NCBI GenBank assembly: GCA_023391095.1
Contig: JAEWBN010000002.1
Span: 1-64,000, forward strand
Source of the DNA: Pseudomonadota bacterium
GTDB taxonomy: Bacteria; Pseudomonadota; Alphaproteobacteria; Rhizobiales; Devosiaceae
Length of the DNA: 64,000 bases
Direction of reading: 5' to 3'
Shown here piece after piece: positions 51,205-59,596 of the stretch; within the stretch, counting starts at the first letter, position 1, and each line of letters starts with the position of its first letter. The translations under genes and the position numbers were made by a program. Below the pieces are notes generated by a model. The model saw only the letters and a list, made by a program, of their open reading frames with translations, was not told the origin of the DNA and ran no database searches.

Positions 51205-51206
51205 GT

Positions 51207-51623
51207 TCAGCTGGCGAGCCGTGCCGCAAAATAGCCGCCCACGGCCGCCATGCCCGTCAGGGCGGCGCCCCAGCCCATATCGACCAGGCTCATGGGCAAT
51301 GACCAGCCCCTGAGCGTGGCCAGATTGGTCATGTCGTAGGTGCCATAGGCAATCAGACCCAGCGCAAGACCGGCAATGAGTGCCCAGAGCCAGGATTGCG
51401 CGGCAAGAGCGGGCAGCACGGCAAAGCCGACAATGCCCATGACATAGAACAGGTAAAAGGCTCCGGCCGGCAGGAAGTTCGGTTGGTCGAGCAAGAGCGC
51501 GCCGATCTGCGAACGATAAAACCCGATCGCAATGATCGTGAGCCAGACGAAGTCGAGGACGAAAAACACCACCGCCGCACCGGCATAGCCCGCCAGAAGG
51601 GTGAGAACGGGAATGCCGGCCAT
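51207..51623 (-). CDS. DUF2177 family membrane protein
   Basis: 138 residues with four spans. The family signature is visible in AAVVFFVLDFVWLTIIAIGF and LIAYGTYDMTNLATLRGWSL. It lies nine bases downstream of the chrR stop on the same strand, and DUF2177 genes are often found beside RpoE-ChrR systems, so it may belong to the same operon. Confidence 0.82.
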   Translation of the reverse strand: MAGIPVLTLLAGYAGAAVVFFVLDFVWLTIIAIGFYRSQIGALLLDQPNFLPAGAFYLFYVMGIVGFAVLPALAAQSWLWALIAGLALGLIAYGTYDMTNLATLRGWSLPMSLVDMGWGAALTGMAAVGGYFAARLAS

Positions 51624-51632
51624 GGTGTCTCC

Positions 51633-52286
51633 CTAGATCCCCAGGATCGGCTGCAGCACCCGCATCAGCCGGCTGGAAAAGCGCAAGGGAGCGTCGGTCA
51701 CGGCCAGGCAGATGCAGTCCATATCCGGCCCGGCAATCGGCTGGTGGGTCAGGTCGCCATCGGCATCCTCGAGGTCGCCCGGACCAAAGGAATCCACCTC
51801 GTCATGGAAGCTCCCCTGCAGCACCAGCGTCAGTTCACGGCCGCCATGGCTGTGCTCGGGTACGGGCTTTCCCGCTGCGATGCAGAGCAGGCGCGCCTGG
51901 GTCGTGTTGTCCCCGGTCTTGATCAGCAACTGCTTGGCATTACCCAGATTGCGCCACTTGATTTCATCAAGTTCGCAGCCGAGATAGCTGCGCAGGGGCT
52001 CCGGCACGCTACTCCGGCCCGTCCGCGGCTTGGCCATGCCAACGGGCGAGGGTCGCGGCTCCGCCATCACGCGCGACTTGAGCTGCGTCCAGGCATCGGC
52101 AGGCGCAGAAACAGGAGCCAGCTCGGCAACAAGGGCGCCGCCGGCCGCTTCAGCCAGGTCGAGCTGGAGGCGGCATTGCGGGCACATGGCCAGATGGGTG
52201 GCAACAGCCAGAGACCAGCCCTCGGACAGGTGTCCGGCGGCATAGGACACCAGCAGGTCCTCGTTCAAGTGATGGCGAATGGTCAT
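51633..52286 (-). CDS. chrR: Zinc-binding cupin anti-sigma factor ChrR
   Basis: 217 residues. The N-terminal ZAS domain has the zinc ligands His6, His31, Cys35 and Cys38 at the same positions as in the Rhodobacter protein. The C-terminal cupin (about 115-200) has a metal site in PVPEHSHGGRELTLVLQGSF. It holds RpoE inactive until singlet oxygen releases it. Its start overlaps the rpoE stop (ATGA). Confidence 0.93.
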   Translation of the reverse strand: MTIRHHLNEDLLVSYAAGHLSEGWSLAVATHLAMCPQCRLQLDLAEAAGGALVAELAPVSAPADAWTQLKSRVMAEPRPSPVGMAKPRTGRSSVPEPLRSYLGCELDEIKWRNLGNAKQLLIKTGDNTTQARLLCIAAGKPVPEHSHGGRELTLVLQGSFHDEVDSFGPGDLEDADGDLTHQPIAGPDMDCICLAVTDAPLRFSSRLMRVLQPILGI

Positions 52287-52864
52287 GCTACATCCTCCAG
52301 GGCCGCGCGCAGGCGCCCGAAGGCGAGCCGGATGCGTGACTTCACCGTGCCGATTGGCAGGCCGAGCCTGTTGGCAATGGTGCTGTGGGAAGCCTCTTCA
52401 AAGAAAGACAAACGGATCAGTTCAACCTGCTCCTTTGGCAGGCGTTGCAATGCCTTGTGCAAGGCATCATGGGATTGCTTGAGTTCGATGCGATAGGCGG
52501 CATCGGGCTCTGGCTCGGCAGCCATTGCCGGATCATCCGGATCGAGCGCCGGACGGCGCTGCTTGCGCCAGGCATCGATCCACACATTGCGGGCGATGGT
52601 GAACATCCACGCCGAGGCCGGCCCCCGCGAGCGGTCATATTGTCCGGCCTTGCGCCAGATGGACAGCATGGTTTCCTGCGTCAGGTCCTCCGCGGCCTGG
52701 CTGTTGCGGGTCATCTTGAGCAGATAGGCGCGCACACGCGGTCCGAACTCGGCGAACAGCGCCTCGAACGCCTCCATGTCCGCCCGCTCGGCAATAGCAA
52801 TCAAATAGTCGGCCATGTCCGCCGCTGGCGGCGCAACCGAAATCTCGTTATTATTTTTGGCCAC
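52283..52864 (-). CDS. rpoE: ECF sigma factor RpoE (ECF11 type)
   Basis: 193 residues from GTG 52864. A longer frame reaches 53038, but that start lies upstream of the predicted -10, so the GTG is preferred. Region 2 (FGPRVRAYLLKMTRNSQAAE, DLTQETMLSIWRKAGQYD, SAWMFTIARNVWIDAWRKQR) and region 4 (LPKEQVELIRLSFFEEASHS, LGLPIGTVKSRIRLAFGRLR). With ChrR it forms the singlet-oxygen/photo-oxidative stress switch and should transcribe itself and the divergent operon. Confidence 0.93.
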   Translation of the reverse strand: MAKNNNEISVAPPAADMADYLIAIAERADMEAFEALFAEFGPRVRAYLLKMTRNSQAAEDLTQETMLSIWRKAGQYDRSRGPASAWMFTIARNVWIDAWRKQRRPALDPDDPAMAAEPEPDAAYRIELKQSHDALHKALQRLPKEQVELIRLSFFEEASHSTIANRLGLPIGTVKSRIRLAFGRLRAALEDVA

Positions 52865-52970
52865 ATTTACCCCATTGCGCAGCGCCAGCGTGAACCGGCG
52901 CCGCTTTGGCAACGGCTTATTCTCGCATGCTCCGGTCAGTGGGTAAATCGCCTGGGTCATGGTGGCCAAT

Positions 52971-52996
52971 ACGCCGCAGGTTTTTGGCCGGATCAC
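52971..52996 (-). promoter_or_regulatory. RpoE-dependent promoter of rpoE-chrR
   Basis: On the minus strand TGATCC (52996-52991) is followed after 16 bases by CGTA (52974-52971). The -35 matches the RpoE/ECF11 consensus TGATCC; the -10 is the same as in the divergent promoter. The transcript leader before GTG 52864 would be about 100 bases. Confidence 0.75.
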
Positions 52997-53052
52997 GCAG
53001 CCCGGTAAAATTCCGCTTGGCCGGGCTTTGGGCGTCATTTTGACCGCGCCGC

Positions 53053-53078
53053 TGATCCGGCTCGCCCGCTATACCGTA
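53053..53078 (+). promoter_or_regulatory. RpoE-dependent promoter of the flavoprotein operon
   Basis: TGATCC (53053-53058), 16 bases, CGTA (53075-53078), about 28 bases before the ATG at 53107. The layout is identical to the promoter of rpoE on the other strand, which supports joint control by RpoE. Confidence 0.75.
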
Positions 53079-53106
53079 CACCACCGAAGACGCCAGGATC
53101 ACGCCT

Positions 53107-54450
53107 ATGCCCAACACTGCCGGTGCTCCCACTCTTTCCGGCATGCCGCGTCAGCGCATCGCTGTGATCGGCAGCGGTGTCTCGGGCCTGTCCGCGGCCT
53201 GGCTCTTGTCCAAGACCAATGACGTCGTTCTGTACGAGGCCGAGTCGCGCGCCGGCGGTCATGCCAACACCGTCTATGTCCCCGGCACCGGACCAGTCGA
53301 CACCGGCTTCATCGTCTACAACGACCGCAACTACCCCAATTTCCAGGCGCTGCTCGCCCATCTGGGTGTCGACAGCATCGCGACGGAAATGAGCTTTTCC
53401 GCCTCGCTCGACCGGGGCAATTTCGAATATAGCGGGGACAGCATTTTCGGCATGCTGGCGCAGCGCCGCAATGCATTCCGGCCCCGCTTCTGGCGCCTCT
53501 TGCGCGATCTCCTGCGCTTTTACCGCGAAGCCCCTGCCGTGCTTAAACAGCCCGAAATGCGCGGCCTGACCCTTGATGAATATCTGCGTCTGCAGCGCTA
53601 TTCTCCGCCCTTCATCGAAGGCCACCTCCTGCCCATGGCGGCGGCGATCTGGTCCTCGAGTGCTGAGGACATCCGGGCCTACCCGCTCTATGCCTTCGTG
53701 CGCTTTTTCGAAAGCCACGGTCTGTTGCAACTGCGCGAGCGCCCCAAATGGCGCACCGTCAGGGGCGGCAGCAAAAGCTATGTCGAGGCGCTCCTCTCCG
53801 ATTTCTTAGGCACCTTGCGCCTTGCAACGCCGGTCGCGCAGGTTCGCCGTGAGCCCGGCGGCGTCACCGTGGTCGATAGTGCCGGCCATGCCGACCGCTT
53901 CGACAATGTTCTGATCGCGACCCATGCCGACCAGGCCCTCGCCATGCTCCATGCCCCGAGCCATGAGGAACGCGAGCTCCTTGGGTCTTTCAGCTACACC
54001 ACAAACACGGCCGTCCTGCATGCCGACCCCGCCTTCATGCCGCAACGCCGGCGTGTCTGGAGCTCCTGGAATTACATCGCCTTCGGCGACCAGCGCGATG
54101 CGCCGCTTTGCGTGTCCTATTGGATGAACCGGCTGCAGAAATTCGAGGGCCGCGACCTCTTCGTCACGCTCAACCCACCCGCCGACCCCGCCGGCGAGAT
54201 TGCCCGCTTCAGCTATACCCACCCCCTCTTCGACTCCCGCGCCATAGCCGCTCAGGAAAAGCTATGGCGCATCCAGGGACTCAACCGCACCTGGTTCTGC
54301 GGCGCCCATTTCGGCCGGGGTTTTCATGAAGACGGGTTGCAATCGGGCCTGGCTGCCGCCGAAGACATGGGCGCGCTGCTGCGTCCCTGGACCGTGCCGG
54401 ATCCGTCCGGCCGCATCACCCTGCGACCGGCCGAGGTTCTGGCGGCATGA
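53107..54450 (+). CDS. FAD-dependent oxidoreductase (amine-oxidase-like) of the RpoE regulon
   Basis: 447 residues. FAD motif RIAVIGSGVSGLSAAWLLSK (about residues 16-35), then ESRAGGHANTV and VDTGFIVYNDRNYPNFQALL, and the C-terminal FAD contact FCGAHFGRGFHEDGLQSGLA. This protein is regularly paired with DUF1365 in RpoE-ChrR regulons of alphaproteobacteria, where neighbouring genes modify membrane lipids. The usual third partner, a cyclopropane-synthase-like methyltransferase, does not follow here. ATG 53149 is a possible later start. Confidence 0.88.
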   Translation: MPNTAGAPTLSGMPRQRIAVIGSGVSGLSAAWLLSKTNDVVLYEAESRAGGHANTVYVPGTGPVDTGFIVYNDRNYPNFQALLAHLGVDSIATEMSFSASLDRGNFEYSGDSIFGMLAQRRNAFRPRFWRLLRDLLRFYREAPAVLKQPEMRGLTLDEYLRLQRYSPPFIEGHLLPMAAAIWSSSAEDIRAYPLYAFVRFFESHGLLQLRERPKWRTVRGGSKSYVEALLSDFLGTLRLATPVAQVRREPGGVTVVDSAGHADRFDNVLIATHADQALAMLHAPSHEERELLGSFSYTTNTAVLHADPAFMPQRRRVWSSWNYIAFGDQRDAPLCVSYWMNRLQKFEGRDLFVTLNPPADPAGEIARFSYTHPLFDSRAIAAQEKLWRIQGLNRTWFCGAHFGRGFHEDGLQSGLAAAEDMGALLRPWTVPDPSGRITLRPAEVLAA

Positions 54451-55205
54451 CCCTGTCTTCGGGCATCTATGTCGGGCACGTGGTGCATCAGCGGCATCGC
54501 CCGAAAAAGCACCATCTGCGCTATCGGGTCTTTTCCCTGCTGATCGACCTTGATGAACTCCCGGCGCTCAACAGGCTCCGCCTTTTCTCTCACAACGGGT
54601 GGGGCGTGTTCAGCCTTCAGGATGTCGACCACGGCCATGGCGCTGATCCGCGCAGCTGGGTGACGGCGCAACTGGCGGCGCATGGGATGGCTGCGCCGGG
54701 CAAGGTGCGCCTCCTCTGCTATCCCCGCATTATGGGTTATGTGTTCAATCCGCTGAGCGTCTGGTTTTGTGACGATGCCGAGGGCAAGCCGCTGGCCACG
54801 GTCTATGAAGTGCACAATACCTTTGGCGAGCGTCACACCTACGTGCTTCCGGCCCATGCGGTCCAGGAAGTGGAGAAAGCCTTCTATGTCTCGCCCTTTA
54901 TCGGCGAAGACTGTCGCTACAGTTTTTCCATCACGCCGCCAGCGGACCTCGTGCGCGTTGCCATCAACGAGACAGAAGATGGCGCGCCGTTGCTTTATGC
55001 GGCCTTCACCGGCAAGCGTCGACCGTTCAGCGATCGGGTTCTGCTCGGACTGTTCTTTTCGCATCCGCTGATGACGCTCAAGGTGACCGCTGGCATCCAT
55101 TGGGAAGCGCTGAAACTTTGGCGCAAGGGCATCCGCATCCATAAGCACAGGCCGATGCCGCTGGCTGGTCTGCCGACGACGCGCCAGCATCATCAGGCCG
55201 ACTAA
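54447..55205 (+). CDS. DUF1365 family protein
   Basis: 252 residues; ATG overlaps the flavoprotein stop (ATGA). Family signatures: IYVGHVVHQRHRPKKHHLRY at the N-terminus, LLCYPRIMGYVFNPLSVWFC, EVHNTFGERHTY and the C-terminal HPLMTLKVTAGIHWEALKLW. Function is not established biochemically to my knowledge; genetic context links it to fatty-acid or lipid changes under singlet oxygen. Confidence 0.88.
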   Translation: MTLSSGIYVGHVVHQRHRPKKHHLRYRVFSLLIDLDELPALNRLRLFSHNGWGVFSLQDVDHGHGADPRSWVTAQLAAHGMAAPGKVRLLCYPRIMGYVFNPLSVWFCDDAEGKPLATVYEVHNTFGERHTYVLPAHAVQEVEKAFYVSPFIGEDCRYSFSITPPADLVRVAINETEDGAPLLYAAFTGKRRPFSDRVLLGLFFSHPLMTLKVTAGIHWEALKLWRKGIRIHKHRPMPLAGLPTTRQHHQAD

Positions 55206-55301
55206 CTTGGCGCTGCGCTTGGTCTGGTCTAGACTTGCCGGTGGTCGACCCCTCCGGGTGAGAAGTCGCGCCGGGGCACAATAGACAGGGGATGGACGTG
55301 C

Positions 55302-56051
55302 ATGGGTCATGACAAAGCCGCTTCCAGCGGACGATTTGCCCTACCTGCGGCTTTGGGCGCCCTTCCCACCGGTGCTGCCAAGGTCACGGTGGACCTGCTG
55401 GGCCGGCGCATTGCCAGTGACGTTTACCGGCCCGGCGAGATCATGCCGACCGAGGCCGAACTCGCCACCTCTCTCAATGTGAGCCGCGCCACCATCCGCG
55501 ATGCGATAAAGGTACTATCCGGCAAGGGCCTGGTACGCACCGCCCGCCGCTATGGCACCCGCGTCCGTCCCGTCGAGGAGTGGAACCTGCTCGATGCCGA
55601 CGTGGTCTCCTGGCACGAGCACAGCCATCCGCGCCTCGTTGCCATGTTCAGTGAAACGACGGAATTGCGCTCGCTGATCGAGCCGGGCGCCGCTGCCTTG
55701 GCAGCCGAACGCGCCACGCCCGAACAGGCCGCCACCATTCTGGCCGCGGCGCAGGATCTGCGTCCCGACCAGACCGATCTAGCCCAGCTGTTTGAAGCCG
55801 ATTGCCGGTTTCACGCCACCATTCTTGAAGCCACCGGCAACCTTATGATGGTGCAACTGCGTCCGCTGATCCTCACCATGCTGGGCATCGCCTACGAATA
55901 TGGCGGCGCCGGCAGCGACGTGACCGTCACCCGCCAGGGCCATGTCGACGTTGCCGAGGCCATTGCCGCCAGGGATCCGGAAGGCGCACGCCGCGCCATG
56001 CAGGTCATGCTCGACGGCAACCGCCGGGTGGCCGAGGCCACCCAGGTCTAG
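55302..56051 (+). CDS. GntR-family regulator, FadR/FCD subfamily
   Basis: 249 residues. Winged helix IMPTEAELATSLNVSRATIR and FCD domain with metal-type residues (FEADCRFHATILEATGNLMM; GHVDVAEAIAARDPEGARRA). The segment VDLLGRRIASDVYRPGEIMP resembles regulators of hexonate or galactonate use. It converges on a galactose/arabinose dehydrogenase gene seven bases away, which fits a sugar-acid pathway regulator. The inducer is unknown. Confidence 0.85.
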   Translation: MGHDKAASSGRFALPAALGALPTGAAKVTVDLLGRRIASDVYRPGEIMPTEAELATSLNVSRATIRDAIKVLSGKGLVRTARRYGTRVRPVEEWNLLDADVVSWHEHSHPRLVAMFSETTELRSLIEPGAAALAAERATPEQAATILAAAQDLRPDQTDLAQLFEADCRFHATILEATGNLMMVQLRPLILTMLGIAYEYGGAGSDVTVTRQGHVDVAEAIAARDPEGARRAMQVMLDGNRRVAEATQV

Positions 56052-56058
56052 GGGTTGC

Positions 56059-56997
56059 TTACCACTCGAATGCGGGACCGTTTTCGCGCGCGCCCATAAG
56101 GAACACATCGCTCATCAGGCGCAGCGGCGCCGCGTCGACATCGGACTGACGCGCGTCGAGCAGATCGGCGAAGCGATCATAGATGCCGGCATATTCGAGA
56201 TCGCCGTGCTCGACGATGACCTCACCATTGACGCTGAGCTTACGTCCGCCGTTTTCGAGCGTGATTTCAGCGCCCGTGCCCGTGGTGAAGCGGATGGTCC
56301 AGATTTCCCCGCTCTCTTCCAGCCAGTTGAAACCGCAGGAGAGGTCCGGCTTGTGCGCCTGGCCGGACTTGAAGCGGATATCGACATCCACGGGGGTCTG
56401 CTTGTTGGCCGGGAAGGTCAGCTTGGCGCTTTCGACAAAGACCGGATAGGGCATGACCTTGGTGAAAATCGAAAAGGCATTGATGCCCGGATCGCAGACG
56501 CCGAAGCCGCCGGGCTCCCACACCCAGTCCTGACCCGGATGCCACTTTCGCACGCTTTCGCGCCAGTCGATGCGCGCCGCCTGCACGCCCTGCTCGGCCA
56601 GGATCGCCTTGGTCTTGTCGACGGCGGCATTATACTGGCTGTGCCAGGTCTGGAACAGGACGCGGTCTAGCCGGGCCGCATGGGCGACGATGTCGTCGAG
56701 TTCGGAGATCGTGGTGGTGGGCGGCTTTTCCATCATCACGTCCTTGCCGGCATCCAGCGCCTCGCGCACATAGGCGTGGCGCACACCCGGCGGCGTACAG
56801 ATGGAAACAAGGCCAACCTCGGGCATGGCCGCATAAAGCTCGGCCGGGGTCTTGAACACCGGCACCGAGCCGTGGCCGACGCCGCGCGTCGATACCGTTG
56901 CCGCCAGCTCGAAGTCCTCGGATGCGTCGATCACCGGCAGGTGCTGATCCTGCGCGATTTTCCCAACGCCGATTACCGCGATCTTCCGCTTGGCCAT
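56059..56997 (-). CDS. D-galactose / L-arabinose 1-dehydrogenase (Gfo/Idh/MocA family)
   Basis: 312 residues. NAD(P)-binding N-terminus IAVIGVGKIAQDQHLPVIDA and the EKPP motif (MMEKPPTTTISELDDIV). The segments FQTWHSQYNAAV, RKWHPGQDWVWEPGGFGVCD and PGINAFSIFTKVMPYPVFVE closely follow the Azospirillum L-arabinose and Pseudomonas D-galactose 1-dehydrogenases. It would oxidise the sugar to a lactone in a non-phosphorylating pathway; which sugar is preferred cannot be told. Confidence 0.85.
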   Translation of the reverse strand: MAKRKIAVIGVGKIAQDQHLPVIDASEDFELAATVSTRGVGHGSVPVFKTPAELYAAMPEVGLVSICTPPGVRHAYVREALDAGKDVMMEKPPTTTISELDDIVAHAARLDRVLFQTWHSQYNAAVDKTKAILAEQGVQAARIDWRESVRKWHPGQDWVWEPGGFGVCDPGINAFSIFTKVMPYPVFVESAKLTFPANKQTPVDVDIRFKSGQAHKPDLSCGFNWLEESGEIWTIRFTTGTGAEITLENGGRKLSVNGEVIVEHGDLEYAGIYDRFADLLDARQSDVDAAPLRLMSDVFLMGARENGPAFEW

Positions 56998-57082
56998 CCC
57001 AAAACTCCGTCTAATGAGGCGGCGTTATAGAGCAGGTCTTGCCCCTCTCTGCCAAGACCTCCGGCCAAGATAAGTATGATTT

Positions 57083-57445
57083 TTATGTCGCGGGCGGCGT
57101 CAGGCTCGGTTCCCAGAGTTCGATCTGGTTGCCTTCGGGGTCGTGGATGCGCGCAAAGCGTCCGGTTTCGGGCGTGTCCCATTCGTCCGGCCGCGTTTCG
57201 ACCGCTATGCCCGCAGCGCGCAACTTACTCAGCATGCCGTCGAGATCGTCGACGCGGAAATTGACCATCCACTGCTTGTCCGCCGGAAAGTAGTCGGTTT
57301 CCTGCCGGAAGGGCGCGAACACGGTGAGGCCGCCCTCCTGCGTCCATAGCTCGCTGATGCCCAGATGCGTTTCGTACCACTGCGCCAGCGCCTTGGTGTC
57401 GCGCGACCGGAAGAAGAGTCCGCCTATGCCCGTAACCTTCGCCAT
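57083..57445 (-). CDS. VOC (glyoxalase/bleomycin-resistance) family protein
   Basis: 120 residues from the ATG preceded by GGGAGGCAGG; a longer frame to 57499 is unsupported. One VOC unit pair: GIGGLFFRSRDTKALAQWYE at the start, MVNFRVDDLDGMLSKLRAAG in the middle and RIHDPEGNQIELWEP with the metal-ligand Glu at the end. Substrate unknown. Confidence 0.85.
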   Translation of the reverse strand: MAKVTGIGGLFFRSRDTKALAQWYETHLGISELWTQEGGLTVFAPFRQETDYFPADKQWMVNFRVDDLDGMLSKLRAAGIAVETRPDEWDTPETGRFARIHDPEGNQIELWEPSLTPPAT

Positions 57446-57500
57446 ACCTGCCTCCCTGTCCTGACGAGGGAGCCTGACACAGCATCGGCGTGCTGACAAA

Positions 57501-58754
57501 TCAGCGGATCAGGATCGCCCGGAAGTCGTTGACATTGGTGCCCGTCGGGCCCGTCACGAGAAGGTCTCCTGCAGACTCCAGGGCACCATAGGCATCGTTG
57601 TTGGCAAGCGCGGCCTGCGGATCGATCCCGGCCTCACGCATCCGCCGTGCCGAGGCGCCATCGACAATGCCGCCGGCATTGTCTTCCGAGCCGTCGATCC
57701 CATCCGTATCCGCCGCCAGCGCCGTGACGCCCTCGACGCCATCCAGCGCAATGGCCAGCGACAGGAGGAACTCGCCATTGCGCCCCCCACGACCCCTGCC
57801 GCGCAGGGTCACCGTGGTTTCACCGCCCGAGAGCAGGACGACGGGCTTGCTGAAGGGCCGGTTGCGCTGGGCGATTTCGCGCGCCATGGCCGCGTGCACC
57901 TGGGCCACGTCCCGCGCCTCGCCCTCGACGGCATCCGACAGGATGGCTGCCTCGATGCCGTTTTCCCGCGCCAGTGCCGCCGCCGCCTCAAGGGACAGGG
58001 CAGCCGAGGCGATGGTCACCGCGCTGTTGCCGGCAAAGACAGGATCATCGGCTTCGGGCGGCAGGTTTTCCTCGCTGTCGAGAAGCCGTTGGGCGGCCTC
58101 CGGCAGTTCAATCCGGTAAAGCGAAGCGAGCCGCCGCGCTTCCGTCCGTCCGCCGCGCAGGGGCAAGGTGGGCCCCGACGCGACCAGCGCGGGATCGTCG
58201 CCGGGCACATCCGAAACCACCAGTGTCACCACGCGCGCCGGTGCGGCCGCCGCCGCCAGCCGGCCGCCCTTGATGGTCGAAAACTGGTTGCGGATCAGGT
58301 TCATCACCCCGATCGGCGCGCCTGAAGCCAGGAGCGCCCGATTGACCGCCTGCTCGTCAGCCAGCGTCAGGCCCGGTGCGGGCGCTGGCAGCAGGGACGA
58401 GCCGCCACCTGAAATCAGGGCAATGACCAGATCGTCTGCCGTGAGCCCGGAAACCATCTCCATGATCCGGCGGCCGGCATGCAGGCCGGCCTCATCCGGC
58501 ACCGGATGCGCGGCCTCGACGATCTCGATCCGCTCGCAGGCCTCGGCATAGCCATATCGCGTCACAACGAACCCCTCTATGGGCCCGGCCCACGCCCGCT
58601 CCAGCGCTCGCGCCATCTGCGCCGACGCCTTGCCGGCGCCAATCACAATCGTACGGCCCTTCGGCGGCTCGGGCAGGTGCCGGGCAACCGCGAGGGCGGG
58701 CTGGGCCTGGGTGACGGCGCTGTCAAAGAGGGATCGAAGCAGCGTGCGGTCCAT
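57501..58754 (-). CDS. Glycerate 2-kinase (MOFRL/TtuD type)
   Basis: 417 residues. GKASAQMARALERAW near the N-terminus, ALISGGGSSLLPAPAPGLTL (about residue 115), INLIRNQFSTIKGGRLAAAA-like segment MNLIRNQFSTIKGGRLA and the C-terminal MOFRL domain with LSGGETTVTLRGRGRGGRNG and ALAADTDGIDGSEDNAGGIV. Phosphorylates D-glycerate to 2-phosphoglycerate in tartrate, glyoxylate or serine-cycle metabolism. It faces the phosphonate genes. Confidence 0.92.
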   Translation of the reverse strand: MDRTLLRSLFDSAVTQAQPALAVARHLPEPPKGRTIVIGAGKASAQMARALERAWAGPIEGFVVTRYGYAEACERIEIVEAAHPVPDEAGLHAGRRIMEMVSGLTADDLVIALISGGGSSLLPAPAPGLTLADEQAVNRALLASGAPIGVMNLIRNQFSTIKGGRLAAAAAPARVVTLVVSDVPGDDPALVASGPTLPLRGGRTEARRLASLYRIELPEAAQRLLDSEENLPPEADDPVFAGNSAVTIASAALSLEAAAALARENGIEAAILSDAVEGEARDVAQVHAAMAREIAQRNRPFSKPVVLLSGGETTVTLRGRGRGGRNGEFLLSLAIALDGVEGVTALAADTDGIDGSEDNAGGIVDGASARRMREAGIDPQAALANNDAYGALESAGDLLVTGPTGTNVNDFRAILIR

Positions 58755-58900
58755 TATGCATCAGTCCTTTGGCCCGGAATGGAGGCCACGTTTTCGCCAC
58801 CCGAGGGACTGTTGTCCAGTGTGCGCAACAGCCAAACACACAAAACCCGCTTGTCAAACCAATGTCACGGCGTTCCATTACGCGCCCGCCAGGAGGTTCG

Positions 58901-59596
58901 ATGCCCCAGAGATTCGCCATCTACTACGCCCCCGACACCACAAGCACGCTCTGGGAAAGGGCGGCCGTCTGGCTCGGGCGAGACGCGGCGACCAATGCAA
59001 TGTTCGAGGGAGCGGTCGCCGGTATCGACCGCACCCGCCTGCTCAACCGGACGCAATCAGCGGGGCGCTATGGATTTCACGCCACGCTCAAGCCTCCCAT
59101 GACGTTGGCGGAAGATCAGAGCCCGGAAACGCTGCGGGCGGCACTGGCCGACTTTGCGGCCCAGACGGCCCCCGTCTCGATTGGGCCGCTTCAGATTGCC
59201 GATCTGGCCGGATTTCTGGCGCTGGTCCCCGCGCCGGGCAACGATGCCCTCCAGGATTTGGCCGCGCGCCTGGTTGAGGATTTCGAACGCTTCCGCGCGC
59301 CCCTCCATCCGCGCGACTACGCCGCGCGCCTGGCCGCCGGCCTCACGCCGCGCCAGGAAGAACTGCTCGGCGCCTATGGCTATCCCTATGTCATGGACGA
59401 ATTCCGCTTCCACATGACACTGACCGATCGCCTTGAGGGCGAGGATTGCGCCGAATTCCGGACGGCCGCCCAGACTTGGTTTGCCCCGGTCCTGGGTGAG
59501 CCTGTGACGCTCGATCGGCTGGTCCTCTTTGTGGAGCCCGAGCCCGGCAAGTCCTTCCGGCGCGAGGCCGAATTCGTCCTTGGAGGCGTGGCGTGA
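58901..59596 (+). CDS. DUF1045 phosphonate-metabolism protein
   Basis: 231 residues from the ATG with AGGAGG upstream; a longer frame from 58769 is unsupported. FAIYYAPDTTSTLWERAAVW at the N-terminus and two H-x-T motifs (YGFHATLKPPMTL; FRFHMTLTDRL) mark it as a 2H-phosphoesterase-like member of DUF1045, a family encoded in many phn operons. It overlaps phnM by four bases. Confidence 0.88.
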   Translation: MPQRFAIYYAPDTTSTLWERAAVWLGRDAATNAMFEGAVAGIDRTRLLNRTQSAGRYGFHATLKPPMTLAEDQSPETLRAALADFAAQTAPVSIGPLQIADLAGFLALVPAPGNDALQDLAARLVEDFERFRAPLHPRDYAARLAAGLTPRQEELLGAYGYPYVMDEFRFHMTLTDRLEGEDCAEFRTAAQTWFAPVLGEPVTLDRLVLFVEPEPGKSFRREAEFVLGGVA

